A DNA stretch of 64,000 bases from Planctomycetota bacterium (GTDB lineage Bacteria; Planctomycetota; UBA1135; UBA2386), in the NCBI GenBank assembly GCA_029936315.1, contig JAPYTD010000014.1:1-64000 (forward strand). Direction: 5' to 3'. Below the pieces are notes generated by a model. The model was given only the letters and a program-made list of their open reading frames with translations, searched no databases and had not been told where the DNA came from. The position numbers and the translations under genes are program-made. This document shows, one piece after another, positions 37,668 through 47,135 of the stretch. Each line of letters starts with the position of its first letter. Positions within the stretch are counted from its first letter, which is position 1.

Positions 37668-40261
37668 TAATCTTCACCCTTCGAGCTCGATTCCGGCCCG
37701 GGGGCTGCATCGCCGCCAGAATCCCCGCCGCCGCCGGAATCTTCGCCACCACCGGAATCTTCGCCGCCGCCGGAATCCCCGTCGCCACCGGAATCCCCGT
37801 CGCCAGCATCCTCATCAGGCTCTTCCTGCGGGATGCGCGAGGCGCTGACCAGCTTGTCTTCCTTGCGCAGCGAGATGCAGCGCACACCTTGCGTGTTGCG
37901 GCCGATGACGCTGATGCCGCTCACTGCGGTGCGAACGATTTGGCCGTCCTTGGTGATCATCATCACTTCGTCGTCGTCGGTGACGGAGAGCAGGTTGACG
38001 ACCTTGCCGTTTCGCTCGGTGGTTCGGATATCGATGATGCCCTTGCCGCCTCGAGTCTGAGAACGGTATTCCTCGACGACGGTGCGCTTGCCGTAGCCGT
38101 TTTCGCAAACGGTCAGTAGCGTGCCCGAGCCATCGGTGACGACCATGTCACAGACTTCGTCACCTTCGACGAGTCGGATGCCGCGCACCCCGACCGCACT
38201 GCGCCCCATCGCGCGCGCTCCCGACTCGTCAAAGCGAATCGACATGCCGTTCTTGGAGCCAAGCACGATGCTGTCACCGGCTTTGCAGATGTTGACACCA
38301 ACGAGCGAGTCGCCTTCGTCGAGGCCGAGCGCGATGATGCCACCGGCGCGCGGACGACTGTAGGCCAGCAACGGCGTCTTCTTGACGAGCCCCTTGCGGG
38401 TCGCACTGATCAAGAAGCGATCTTCGTCGAACGAATCGACGCGCAGGATCATCGTGATCTGCTCGTCTTCCTGGGTCTCAACAACGTTGATCAACGCGCG
38501 GCCCTTGGCAGTTCTGCCGTAGCTCGGCAGCGCGTAGACCTTTTTCCAATGCACGCGACCGCGATCGGTGAAGAACAGTAGGTAGTCGTGCGTCGAGGCG
38601 ACGAACAGGTTGCGCAGGAAGTCGCCTTCCTTGAAGTCGGCGCCGCTGACACCCTTGCCACCACGCCCTTGCGTCCGGTACTGATCGAGTGCGGTGCGCT
38701 TGATGTAGCCCTGATGCGTGACGGTCACGACCATCATCTCTTCGGGGATCAGGTCTTCGGCGATGAAGTTGCCGACCTCTTCGTCACTGATGACCGTGCG
38801 GCGATCGTCGCCGTACTGCTCGACCATCTCACGCAGGTCTTGGCGCATCAGGCCGTAGAGCACGGTATCATCACCAAGAATCGTCTTGTAGTAGGAGATC
38901 TTGTCGGACACTTCCTTGTATTCGCTCTCCAGCTTGTCGATCTCGAGACCGGTCAGCGCCGACAAGCGCATGCTCAGAATCGACCGCGATTGGATGTCTG
39001 AGAGCTCAAAACGCGCCGTCAGGCGCTGGCGCGCTTCGTCCGCATTTGCCGACGAACGGATGATTTTGATGACCTCGTCGATGTTCTGCAGCGCCAGGCG
39101 CAAACCATCAAGAATGTGCAGCCGCTCTTCGGCCTTGCGCAGCAAGTAGCTCGTGCGGCGCCGAATCACGTCGACGCGGTGATCGCGGTAGCACTCAAGC
39201 ATTCGCTTGAAGCCAAGCGTGCGCGGACGGCCATCGACGATCGCCAAGTTGATGATCGAGAAGGTGCTCTGCAGCGGCGACAGCTTGAACAGCTGGTTGA
39301 CCGTGACGATCTCGTCTTCGACCGCCCTCTTCAGTTCGATCACGAGCCGCAGACCAACGCGATCGTTGGTCTCATCGTTGGCGTCCGAAATGGTGTCGAT
39401 CTGGCCGTTCTTGACGAGGTATTTGATGCGCTCGAGAATCGTTGTCGTCTTGACCTGGAACGGCACCTCGGTGAACACGAGTTGCTTGCGGCCCTTTTTC
39501 TCTTCGACGTGGTACTTCGCGCGGCAGATGACCTGACCACGACCACTTGCATACGAATTGCGAATGCCCGTGCGGCCCATGACCGTGCCGCCGGTCGGGA
39601 AGTCCGGGCCTTGCACTACCTGCAGGATCTCATCAAGCGTGACCTCCGGGTTGTCGTAGAGCATGTTGAGTGCCCGTGCGACTTCCTTGAGGTTGTGCGG
39701 CGCGAGACTCGCAGCCATGCCGACCGCGATGCCCGTCGAACCATTGCAGATGAGGTTCGGGAAACGCGCCGGCAACACGACTGGCTGCATGCGCGTGCCA
39801 TCGTAGTTCTCCATGAGGTCGACAGTTTCTTTGTCGAGATCCTCAAGAAGGTGCGTCGCCGGATGGGCGAGCCGCGCTTCCGTGTATCGCATCGCGGCCG
39901 GCGGGCTGCCGTCGATCGCGCCGAAGTTGCCTTGGCTGTCGACTTGCGGGTAGCGAGTTGAGAACGGCTGCGCCATGCCGACCAACGTCGGGTAGACAAC
40001 TGACTCACCGTGCGGGTGGTAGTTACCCGACGTGTCGCCACAGATTTTGGCACACTTACGATGCTTGCTGCGCGGCCCGAGGTTGAGGTCGTTCATCGCG
40101 ACCAAGACTCGTCGCTGACTTGGCTTGAGGCCGTCGCGCGCATCGGGCAAGGCGCGACTCAAGATCACGCTCATCGAGTAGTTGAGGTAACTCTCGCGCA
40201 TCTCCCGTTCGAGCAGGAGGTCGGTGATGCGTCCGCCTTTGGGCGGGGTCGTGTCGGTCAT
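37667..40261 (-). CDS. gyrA: DNA gyrase subunit A
   Basis: LNYSMSVILSRALPDARDGLKPSQRR, catalytic-Tyr region MRYTEARL, gyrase-box-like QTRGGKGI. Confidence 0.95.
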   Translation of the reverse strand: MTDTTPPKGGRITDLLLEREMRESYLNYSMSVILSRALPDARDGLKPSQRRVLVAMNDLNLGPRSKHRKCAKICGDTSGNYHPHGESVVYPTLVGMAQPFSTRYPQVDSQGNFGAIDGSPPAAMRYTEARLAHPATHLLEDLDKETVDLMENYDGTRMQPVVLPARFPNLICNGSTGIAVGMAASLAPHNLKEVARALNMLYDNPEVTLDEILQVVQGPDFPTGGTVMGRTGIRNSYASGRGQVICRAKYHVEEKKGRKQLVFTEVPFQVKTTTILERIKYLVKNGQIDTISDANDETNDRVGLRLVIELKRAVEDEIVTVNQLFKLSPLQSTFSIINLAIVDGRPRTLGFKRMLECYRDHRVDVIRRRTSYLLRKAEERLHILDGLRLALQNIDEVIKIIRSSANADEARQRLTARFELSDIQSRSILSMRLSALTGLEIDKLESEYKEVSDKISYYKTILGDDTVLYGLMRQDLREMVEQYGDDRRTVISDEEVGNFIAEDLIPEEMMVVTVTHQGYIKRTALDQYRTQGRGGKGVSGADFKEGDFLRNLFVASTHDYLLFFTDRGRVHWKKVYALPSYGRTAKGRALINVVETQEDEQITMILRVDSFDEDRFLISATRKGLVKKTPLLAYSRPRAGGIIALGLDEGDSLVGVNICKAGDSIVLGSKNGMSIRFDESGARAMGRSAVGVRGIRLVEGDEVCDMVVTDGSGTLLTVCENGYGKRTVVEEYRSQTRGGKGIIDIRTTERNGKVVNLLSVTDDDEVMMITKDGQIVRTAVSGISVIGRNTQGVRCISLRKEDKLVSASRIPQEEPDEDAGDGDSGGDGDSGGGEDSGGGEDSGGGGDSGGDAAPGPESSSKGED
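37713..37802 (-). repeat. Five 18-bp tandem units encoding the gyrA C-terminal GG(D/E/G)DS tail
   Basis: 18-bp units CCGCCGGAATCTTCGCCA etc. read directly. Confidence 0.85.
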
Positions 40262-40352
40262 GTGCGGGCGGTAGTCGGACTTGGAACAGCTGGAGAACGA
40301 CCATTGTTCCGCCCACAGGCAGTCGCTTCAACATTGCTGCCGTTCCTATACT

Positions 40353-41255
40353 ATGGTTGCGGCGACTTGGTCTGATTCGCCCGCCGCAGACGCCCCCAAA
40401 CCAGCCCTTCGGAGCCAGCTTTTGTTCGATAAGAGTGTCATCATCCTGGTCGTTTCGCGCGAGATCCTCGAGGGATCGGTCGTGGACCGCAACGCAGCTT
40501 TCATCGCCAACCGCATCGACGACATTGGCTACCGGGTCCGCACGATCCAGGTTGTGGACCGAGTGGAGGCCGAAATGGTGGCGACGATGGCCTGGGCCAT
40601 CGGGCAAAAGCCGACCTTTGTGCTCGTGACCGGCGGAATGGGGCCCAACTGGGATGACAATACGCGTGGTTGCCTGGCGCAGGCGGCTGGCGTCGAGCTC
40701 GAAGAAAACACCCAGGCGAGGGAGTTCGTGCAGAACGCCTATCGCCGTCTGTTCGCCAAGAAGGTCGTCTCCCGCCCGGATATGACCGATTCTCGCCAGG
40801 GCATGGCGCGGCTGCCCAAGGGCGCCAAGTGCTACGAAAACACGGTTGGCACGGCTCCGGCGGTGCAGCTCGAGCACGGCCCGACGACGGTGTTCTTGCT
40901 GCCGGGTGTGCCGGCCGAGATGCAGCGCTTCTTCACGTCCCAGGTCATGCCGGTCATGGCCGCCGCCGGACCGGACACTGTTCGCGGCGAGCGCGCCGTC
41001 GACTACCACGGCCACGACGAGTCGCAGATCAGCCGCGTGCTCTCCGACATCTCGGCCAAGCACCCGCAGATCAGCCTGCGCACCCGCGTGCAAGGCACGA
41101 TGATGGCCCGCACGATCCGCATTGTGCTGGTGGCCGAGCAGGACGATGCGGTGCAGCTCAACAATCTGCTCGAACAGGCCGAACAGGACCTGCGCGACCG
41201 CTTGGGCCTCGAGTTCGACACGCCACCGACAGACGCGTCCCGCCTCGGGGACTAG
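40353..41255 (+). CDS. Molybdopterin-binding / CinA-like domain protein
   Basis: ILVVSREILEGSVVDRNAAFIANRIDDIGYRV...LVTGGMGPNWDDNTR; CinA/MoaB-type pattern. Start uncertain. Confidence 0.65.
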   Translation: MVAATWSDSPAADAPKPALRSQLLFDKSVIILVVSREILEGSVVDRNAAFIANRIDDIGYRVRTIQVVDRVEAEMVATMAWAIGQKPTFVLVTGGMGPNWDDNTRGCLAQAAGVELEENTQAREFVQNAYRRLFAKKVVSRPDMTDSRQGMARLPKGAKCYENTVGTAPAVQLEHGPTTVFLLPGVPAEMQRFFTSQVMPVMAAAGPDTVRGERAVDYHGHDESQISRVLSDISAKHPQISLRTRVQGTMMARTIRIVLVAEQDDAVQLNNLLEQAEQDLRDRLGLEFDTPPTDASRLGD

Positions 41256-41277
41256 TTTGGCCTCGGGGACTAGCTTG
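41242..41277 (+). repeat. Two 18-bp tandem repeats at the cinA-like/mutY junction
   Basis: GCCTCGGGGACTAGTTTG followed by GCCTCGGGGACTAGCTTG. Confidence 0.9.
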
Positions 41278-42324
41278 GCCAAGCGAGACCACGCTGACCG
41301 CCTGCTGCGCTGGTTTGACCAGGCCCAACGTGACCTGCCGTGGCGACGGAGCCGCGATCCGTGGGCCATTTGGGTTAGCGAGATCATGCTGCAGCAGACG
41401 CGCGTCGAGGCGGTTTGCGAACCGTTCGAGCGCTTCTTGACGCAGTATCCAAGCCCCTCGGCCTTTGCCGAAGCGAGTGACGACGAGGTTCTGGTCGCGT
41501 GGCGCGGACTCGGCTACTACCGGCGCGCGCGGCTGCTTCGCGACGGGGCGCGGCGTGTGGTCGAAGCTCACGGCGGCACGGTCCCGTCGTCGCTTGAGGA
41601 CTTGCGTGACCTGCCAGGCATCGGGCCATACACATTGGGAGCCGTTGCCTCGATTGCGTTCGGACATCCCGAACCCGCCGTGGACGGCAACGTCGAACGG
41701 GTTGTGTCGCGCCATCGTGGCTTTGAGGAGCCGATTGGCACTGGGCCGGCGCGACGCCAGATTCGTCAGGTGATCGAGGGCTGGATGTCGGCGGATCGCG
41801 CCGGGGACTTCAATCAGGCACTGATGGAGCTGGGCGCCGTGGTCTGCACGCCAACCTCGCCGAATTGTGAAGCGTGCCCCATTGCCGCGCCATGCGTCGC
41901 ACGCCGCACGGACCGCACCGGCCAGCTGCCGGTCAAGAAGGCCCCAAAGAAGGCCATCGTGGTCACTTCCCGGGCCATCGTCGTCGTGCGCGGTGAGCGG
42001 GCCCTCGGCTACAGGGTTCCTGACGATCAGCCAAACGCCGGCCAAATCGAGCTGCCGGGCCCCGGCATACTGGTCGACTGCGACCCGGACGACCTGCGGG
42101 CGGCGATCCGGTCACGGTTTGATGCCGTGGTGGCGGCTGGCCAGGAGGTTGCGAGCATCCAGCACGCGATCACCCACCACCGCATCACCCTGCATTGCCA
42201 CGCCGCCACGGTGCAAAGAAAGGGCCAGCTCGATTGGTTCTCCTTGGCTGCCGAGACGCCGTGGACTACCCCCTCGCGCAAGGTATTCGGCCGGGTCGAC
42301 AAGTCCGGTAGGCTCGAAGCGTGA
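41257..42324 (+). CDS. mutY: A/G-specific adenine glycosylase MutY
   Basis: LPWRRSRDPWAIWVSEIMLQQTRVEAV, LPGIGPYTLGAVASIAF, Fe-S motif CTPTSPNCEACPIAAPC; TTG start inferred. Confidence 0.85.
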   Translation: MASGTSLAKRDHADRLLRWFDQAQRDLPWRRSRDPWAIWVSEIMLQQTRVEAVCEPFERFLTQYPSPSAFAEASDDEVLVAWRGLGYYRRARLLRDGARRVVEAHGGTVPSSLEDLRDLPGIGPYTLGAVASIAFGHPEPAVDGNVERVVSRHRGFEEPIGTGPARRQIRQVIEGWMSADRAGDFNQALMELGAVVCTPTSPNCEACPIAAPCVARRTDRTGQLPVKKAPKKAIVVTSRAIVVVRGERALGYRVPDDQPNAGQIELPGPGILVDCDPDDLRAAIRSRFDAVVAAGQEVASIQHAITHHRITLHCHAATVQRKGQLDWFSLAAETPWTTPSRKVFGRVDKSGRLEA

Positions 42325-42393
42325 CCCAGCCGGGCTGCGCGCTATCGTGGCCGCCCTTCTTTTGCACCCCGACGTAGACACTAGGAACGAACT

Positions 42394-43167
42394 ATGGGCC
42401 TGATGACTGGAAAGAACGTCGTGATCTTCGGCGTCGCAAACAAGCGCTCGATCGCTTGGGGCATCGCCAAGGCGCTGCACCGTGAAGGCGCGAAGCTCGC
42501 CTTCGCCTACCAAAACGACCGCATGGGCGAGTCGGTCAAGAAGCTCGCCACCGAGTTTGAAGAGCCACCGTTCATGGCGCCGTGCGACGTCGCCGTCGAA
42601 GGTGATATCGATCGCTTCTATGAAACACTCGGCAAGCAGTGGGATGCCATCGACGGCATCGTGCACTCGATTGCGTTCGCCAAGCGCGAAGAGCTCGGTG
42701 GCAACTTCGTTGACACTTCGTGGGAAGGCTACGCCTTGGCCCAGCAAGTCAGCGCATGGTCGCTGATTGGTCTGGTCAAGGGTGCTCTGCCGATGATGGA
42801 AGGACGCGACGCGAGCGTCGTCTGCCTCAGCTACTACGGCGCAGAGAAGGTCGTGACGAACTACAACGTCATGGGTGTGGCGAAGGCCGCGCTCGAAGCG
42901 AGCACGCGCTACCTCGCCAACGACGTCGGTCCGAAGGGTGTGCGCGTCAACGCGATCTCGGCTGGCCCGATCAAGACGGTGTCGGCGATGGGTGTCGGCG
43001 ACTTTGGCACGCTGCTCGCTGCCATGGCTGACAAGGCGCCGCTGCGTCGCAACGTCAACCAGGGCGATGTTGGTAACACTGCGGCGTTCTTGATGTCGCC
43101 GCTGTCAGCCGGCATCACCGGCCAGGTGATCTACGTCGACGCCGGCTACAGCATCCTCGGGATCTGA
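42394..43167 (+). CDS. fabI: Enoyl-[acyl-carrier-protein] reductase FabI
   Basis: GKNVVIFGVANKRSIAWGIAKALHREGAKLAFAYQ; YYGAEKVVTNYNVMGVAKAALEASTRYLA; SAGPIKT. Confidence 0.95.
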   Translation: MGLMTGKNVVIFGVANKRSIAWGIAKALHREGAKLAFAYQNDRMGESVKKLATEFEEPPFMAPCDVAVEGDIDRFYETLGKQWDAIDGIVHSIAFAKREELGGNFVDTSWEGYALAQQVSAWSLIGLVKGALPMMEGRDASVVCLSYYGAEKVVTNYNVMGVAKAALEASTRYLANDVGPKGVRVNAISAGPIKTVSAMGVGDFGTLLAAMADKAPLRRNVNQGDVGNTAAFLMSPLSAGITGQVIYVDAGYSILGI

Positions 43168-43219
43168 AGCCCGGCATCCGAAAGCTGGCATCTGAAACCC
43201 GGGAATGGAAGCCCGGGGA

Positions 43220-44392
43220 TTATCGCCCGTCGGATTCGGCCTTTGGCGGTTTGGCTGCATCGAGCAACCAACGCTCGATGCGCTGCCGCTCGCTGCGTGA
43301 AAGCTCCGTCTGCGCACCCGGCGCTGCAAGCAAGCGAGCGAACAACTTCTTGGCCCTGTCGATCTCGCCGTCAGCAACCACTAGCGCGGCGAGATTCATC
43401 AAGCTGCCCATGTGGTGTTCGTGACGGGCGAGCGCCGCCTCGTAGCCATCCTTCGCCGCCTTCGAATCGTTCTGCAGCGCCGCCAGCACACCGAGTCGGA
43501 AGTGCACTTCGGCGTTGGCCGGAAACTTCGTAGCCAACCCACCGAGGTGCTCGACGGCCATTCGGTGCAAGGTATCGCGTTCCTCTGGCTTGTCTTGTAG
43601 ATCGGCCAGTTCTGCGGCACGCACCCAAGCAGCCGACATCGCCAACGCCGCGTCTTCGTCACCCGGAGCCAGCTCAAAGCATCGGCCGAACGCCTTGGCG
43701 GCTTCTTCGGCGTCGCGTTGCGACGTCACGTACGGTGGCGGGCTGCCTTGCGGAGTCTTGGCGATGCTCAGCAAGATCGAGCCCAGTCGGAAGTGCGCCG
43801 CCGAATCGTCGGGGCGCAGTGCAACGTAAGCTTCGAGGTGAGGCCTGGCCGCGCGCTCCTCGCCAAGTTCGTAGCGATAGGTGCCGGCGGTGCCGAGCAA
43901 CGCAGCCCGCTCGGTGGCCGGCGCCGCGGCCGAACGCACCAGCGCTTCCTCGGCCGACGCCGCTGCGGCACTCATGTGGCCGGATTCCGCCAGGAACACA
44001 GCGTGCATCCAACCGACGAAGGTACTGTTCGGATCCAACTGGCGCGCCAGCTCCATCTCAACTTCACCGGCCCGCGCGCCAAACCAGTCCGTCGGCTCGA
44101 TGCGAGCCGCGATCTGCAGCCGCACCATGCCGAGCACCGCCCGGGCCCTGGCCGAGCGCGGGTTCTTGGCCAAGACGCGATTTGCCGCGACCTCGGCCTG
44201 CTCGTAGCGCCGACCGACGACGGCATCAATCGCGTCCTGCTCGAGTGCCTCGCACTCGGCCCGCTCTGCGTCACTCAGGGTGACGTCAGGCAAATCGTCG
44301 ATCGAGGCCTGCGACGGATCGGGCGCTGTGCCCGCGCACGCAACCAGGAACGGAACCAGGAGCCAACTAGAGAAACTGCGCCCAAACGCCAT
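43220..44392 (-). CDS. TPR-repeat lipoprotein
   Basis: Lipobox SSWLLVPFLVACAG; repeated TPR-like helical pairs. Confidence 0.6.
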   Translation of the reverse strand: MAFGRSFSSWLLVPFLVACAGTAPDPSQASIDDLPDVTLSDAERAECEALEQDAIDAVVGRRYEQAEVAANRVLAKNPRSARARAVLGMVRLQIAARIEPTDWFGARAGEVEMELARQLDPNSTFVGWMHAVFLAESGHMSAAAASAEEALVRSAAAPATERAALLGTAGTYRYELGEERAARPHLEAYVALRPDDSAAHFRLGSILLSIAKTPQGSPPPYVTSQRDAEEAAKAFGRCFELAPGDEDAALAMSAAWVRAAELADLQDKPEERDTLHRMAVEHLGGLATKFPANAEVHFRLGVLAALQNDSKAAKDGYEAALARHEHHMGSLMNLAALVVADGEIDRAKKLFARLLAAPGAQTELSRSERQRIERWLLDAAKPPKAESDGR

Positions 44393-44442
44393 CGGGACAT
44401 CATCGTCTGGCCTGACCCCCACTCCAAGCTACGCTTCGAGAC

Positions 44443-45363
44443 ATGGTGCGCATTGCAGCGGACATATCCTGGCTCGTCGGACACACGCCATTGGTCGATC
44501 TTGCCCGACTGTCGCCTTCGGGCACACGCCTTGTCGGCAAGCTCGAGGCGTGGAGCCCATCCGGCAGCAACAAAGACCGCGCGGCGCTCGGCATGATCCG
44601 GCACGCCGAGCAGAGTGGTTTCCTCAAGCCAGGCGGCGTAATTGTAGAGTGCAGTAGTGGCGACCTCGGCTTGGCGATCGCGGCAATTGGTCGGCGCCTG
44701 GGCTACCGGGTGATGCTGACGATGCCCGATAGCGTCACGTCGGATCGGCGCAGCCTGTTGATGGCGCTCGGGGCAGAAGTCGTAACCACGAGCAGCGACC
44801 AGGGCATGAAAGGCGCGATGGCGCGCGCAGAACAGCTAACCAAGGCGACCGACGGGGCAATCTGCCTGCAGGCGTTTACCAACCGTGCGAATGCGCGCGC
44901 ACACGCTGAGACCACGGCTCGCGAGATCTGGGAGGACACCGACGGGCAGGTCGACGCCGTAGTCGTTCCGGTCGGCACAGGTGGCACCGCGGCGGGTTGC
45001 GCTGAGTTCTTTGCCTCGCGCGGCGTCAAGGTTGTCGCCGTGCAACCAGCCGGCAGTGCGGTTCTGACTGGTGGCACAGCGGGCCCCCACAACATCCCGG
45101 GCCTTGGCGCTGGCTTCATCCCTGACATCTTGTCGCCGTCAAAGCTCGACGAAGTGGTTAGCGTTACCGACGATGAGGCTCGCCGATGCAATCAACGTTT
45201 GATGCGCGAAGAATCGCTGCTGCTCGGACCGGCGAGCGGCGCAGTTGTGAGTGCCGCAATCTCGTTGGCGGAACGCGATGAGTTTGACGGCAAGATGATC
45301 GTTGCTGTGCTGCCCGATGCAGCAGAACGCAACCTCGACCACTGGATGCAAGAGACGCTGTGA
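44443..45363 (+). CDS. PLP-dependent cysteine-synthase-family protein
   Basis: HTPLVDLARLSPSG...KLEAWSPSGSNKDRAALGMI; CVVVPVGTGGTAAG-like PVGTGGTAAG; variant PLP motif ECSSGDLG. Confidence 0.8.
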   Translation: MVRIAADISWLVGHTPLVDLARLSPSGTRLVGKLEAWSPSGSNKDRAALGMIRHAEQSGFLKPGGVIVECSSGDLGLAIAAIGRRLGYRVMLTMPDSVTSDRRSLLMALGAEVVTTSSDQGMKGAMARAEQLTKATDGAICLQAFTNRANARAHAETTAREIWEDTDGQVDAVVVPVGTGGTAAGCAEFFASRGVKVVAVQPAGSAVLTGGTAGPHNIPGLGAGFIPDILSPSKLDEVVSVTDDEARRCNQRLMREESLLLGPASGAVVSAAISLAERDEFDGKMIVAVLPDAAERNLDHWMQETL

Positions 45364-46388
45364 TGAGTAACACCGACACCAACCAAACGGACATCCAACA
45401 GCGCGCCAAACAACTGCTTGGCAAGGTCGAAGCCCTACGCGAACAGATCCAAGAGCAGATCATCGGTCAGGAGCAACTCGTCGACGATCTGATCGTCGCG
45501 TTGATGGCCGGGGGCCACGTCTTACTTGAGGGCCTGCCAGGTCTCGGCAAGACGATGCTGGTGAAGGCGCTGGCCAACGGACTTGGCCTCGACTACTCGC
45601 GCATCCAGTTCACGCCCGACCTGATGCCGAGCGACGTGACTGGCACGCAAGTGATCGATGAAGATGACGGCAAACGGCACTTCCGCTTTCAGCAGGGGCC
45701 CATCTTTGCGGGTCTGGTGTTGGCGGACGAGATCAACCGAGCGACGCCAAAGACCCAATCCGCGTTGTTGGAGGCCATGCAGGAGCGATGCGTCACGGTC
45801 GCCGGCACGACGCATGTGCTACCGCAACCGTTTCACGTCGTCGCGACCCAAAACCCGATCGAACTCGAAGGCACGTTTCCGCTGCCCGAGGCTCAGCTCG
45901 ATCGCTTCCTGTTTCGGCTAGATGTCAGCCCACCATCAGCAGAGGATCTGGCTCGTATTCTCACGAGCACAACAGGCGCTACGGCAGCCACGCCGACTGC
46001 GCGAGTTTCCGCGGAAGAACTCCATCAACTGCAACTGCTCGTGCGCGAAGTGCTGTGCGGTTCGCACCTGACGCGCTTTGTCGCCGACCTCATCGTCTCG
46101 ACGCATCCTTCGTCCGCTTCCAGTAAGGACGCAGCCCGAAGCGACGCGACACAGCGATTTGTTCGCTACGGCGCGAGTGCTCGCGCGGGCCAAGCGATTC
46201 TGCTCGGTGCGAAAGCGCGCGCCCTGCTTGCAGGCCGTCCTGCCGTCGTGCAGGAGGACATCGACACGTGTCTGTTACCTGCGCTGCGTCACCGGGTGCT
46301 GCTTGGTTTCGAGGCCGACGCGGAGCAGGTCGGGGTCAGCGACCTGCTACCTGAGTGGCAATCCCGCGCCCAACGTATGGCGCGGTAA
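45360..46388 (+). CDS. MoxR-family AAA+ ATPase
   Basis: LLEGLPGLGKTMLVKALA, FAGLVLADEINRATPKTQSALLEAMQE. Confidence 0.9.
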   Translation: MMSNTDTNQTDIQQRAKQLLGKVEALREQIQEQIIGQEQLVDDLIVALMAGGHVLLEGLPGLGKTMLVKALANGLGLDYSRIQFTPDLMPSDVTGTQVIDEDDGKRHFRFQQGPIFAGLVLADEINRATPKTQSALLEAMQERCVTVAGTTHVLPQPFHVVATQNPIELEGTFPLPEAQLDRFLFRLDVSPPSAEDLARILTSTTGATAATPTARVSAEELHQLQLLVREVLCGSHLTRFVADLIVSTHPSSASSKDAARSDATQRFVRYGASARAGQAILLGAKARALLAGRPAVVQEDIDTCLLPALRHRVLLGFEADAEQVGVSDLLPEWQSRAQRMAR

Positions 46389-46389
46389 G

Positions 46390-46649
46390 AGGTTTCAGTC
46401 GAACCGGTTCTTTTCTGAGACCTGACATCGTTCGGACAACTGGGGTCCGAACGATGCCAGCACCAGAAAAAACTGAAGGCGTTTGGAAAGTTATCGCCTC
46501 TCGTTCGTCTACTAAGACTGCATGGGACGAGTGGTCCCGACCGCCCGGCGCTGTTACAGCAGCGCTGATTCGAGAGGGCAAACTTGAGCGGTCGAGACGA
46601 CTTCGTGGTCGGCGATTCTGGGAGAGAATCGCCGGCCACTCTTTTTTTT
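46390..46649 (+). ncRNA. Candidate structured RNA (or long structured leader/trailer); alternative is a short ORF
   Basis: Perfect 12-bp stem 46426-46437/46445-46456, further small stems, then a strong intrinsic terminator. Confidence 0.35.
46605..46649 (+). terminator. Strong intrinsic (Rho-independent) terminator
   Basis: GTGGTCGGCGATTCT-GGGAG-AGAATCGCCGGCCAC (15-bp stem, one G-U) followed by TCTTTTTTTT. Confidence 0.9.
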
Positions 46650-46751
46650 CAAGCCCCTGCCGCAATCTCACCTCATGCGATTCGCCCGACCCCCAAACAC
46701 CCTACGCGCCAATTCCTTGGCGAGTAGCTTGGTAGGCCCCATCATCCAGCC

Positions 46752-47081
46752 ATGAGCAGCGATGGTGACCAAGAGTTCCTCCGGCGGGCAGAGAGCCTGA
46801 TGGCGGCCCTGCTAGCGAAACTGGACGAAATCGACCCAGACGAACTGGAGGCCGACTCCGCCGCCGGGGTCATCAAGATGGTTTTTGCTGATCGGGGTGT
46901 CTGCGTGCTCAATCGTCAAACCGCCGCACATCAAATCTGGTTGGCCGAAGGTGCAACGGCCTGGCACTTCGAACGCGACACCGAAACGGACACGTGGATG
47001 GACACCAAGGGACGTGGCTCCCTGAATCGTGTGCTAAACGAAGTGCTCAGCAAGCGCCTGGGCAGGGCCATCGAGCTGTAG
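46752..47081 (+). CDS. cyaY: Frataxin-like iron donor protein CyaY
   Basis: VCVLNRQTAAHQIWLAEGATAWHFE closely resembles the CyaY/frataxin INRQxxxHQVWLAxxxGGYHF core. Confidence 0.8.
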   Translation: MSSDGDQEFLRRAESLMAALLAKLDEIDPDELEADSAAGVIKMVFADRGVCVLNRQTAAHQIWLAEGATAWHFERDTETDTWMDTKGRGSLNRVLNEVLSKRLGRAIEL

Positions 47082-47135
47082 ATAGGTCCAAGTGCGTAGC
47101 CGATTGACGGCCGACCGTGTCCGTCGTGATGCCGT

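Noticed and set aside
46355-46735. 126-aa ORF overlapping the end of moxR
   Set aside because: As called it overlaps moxR and runs through the terminator stem and T-run; kept only as a rival explanation for the structured segment from ATG 46454.
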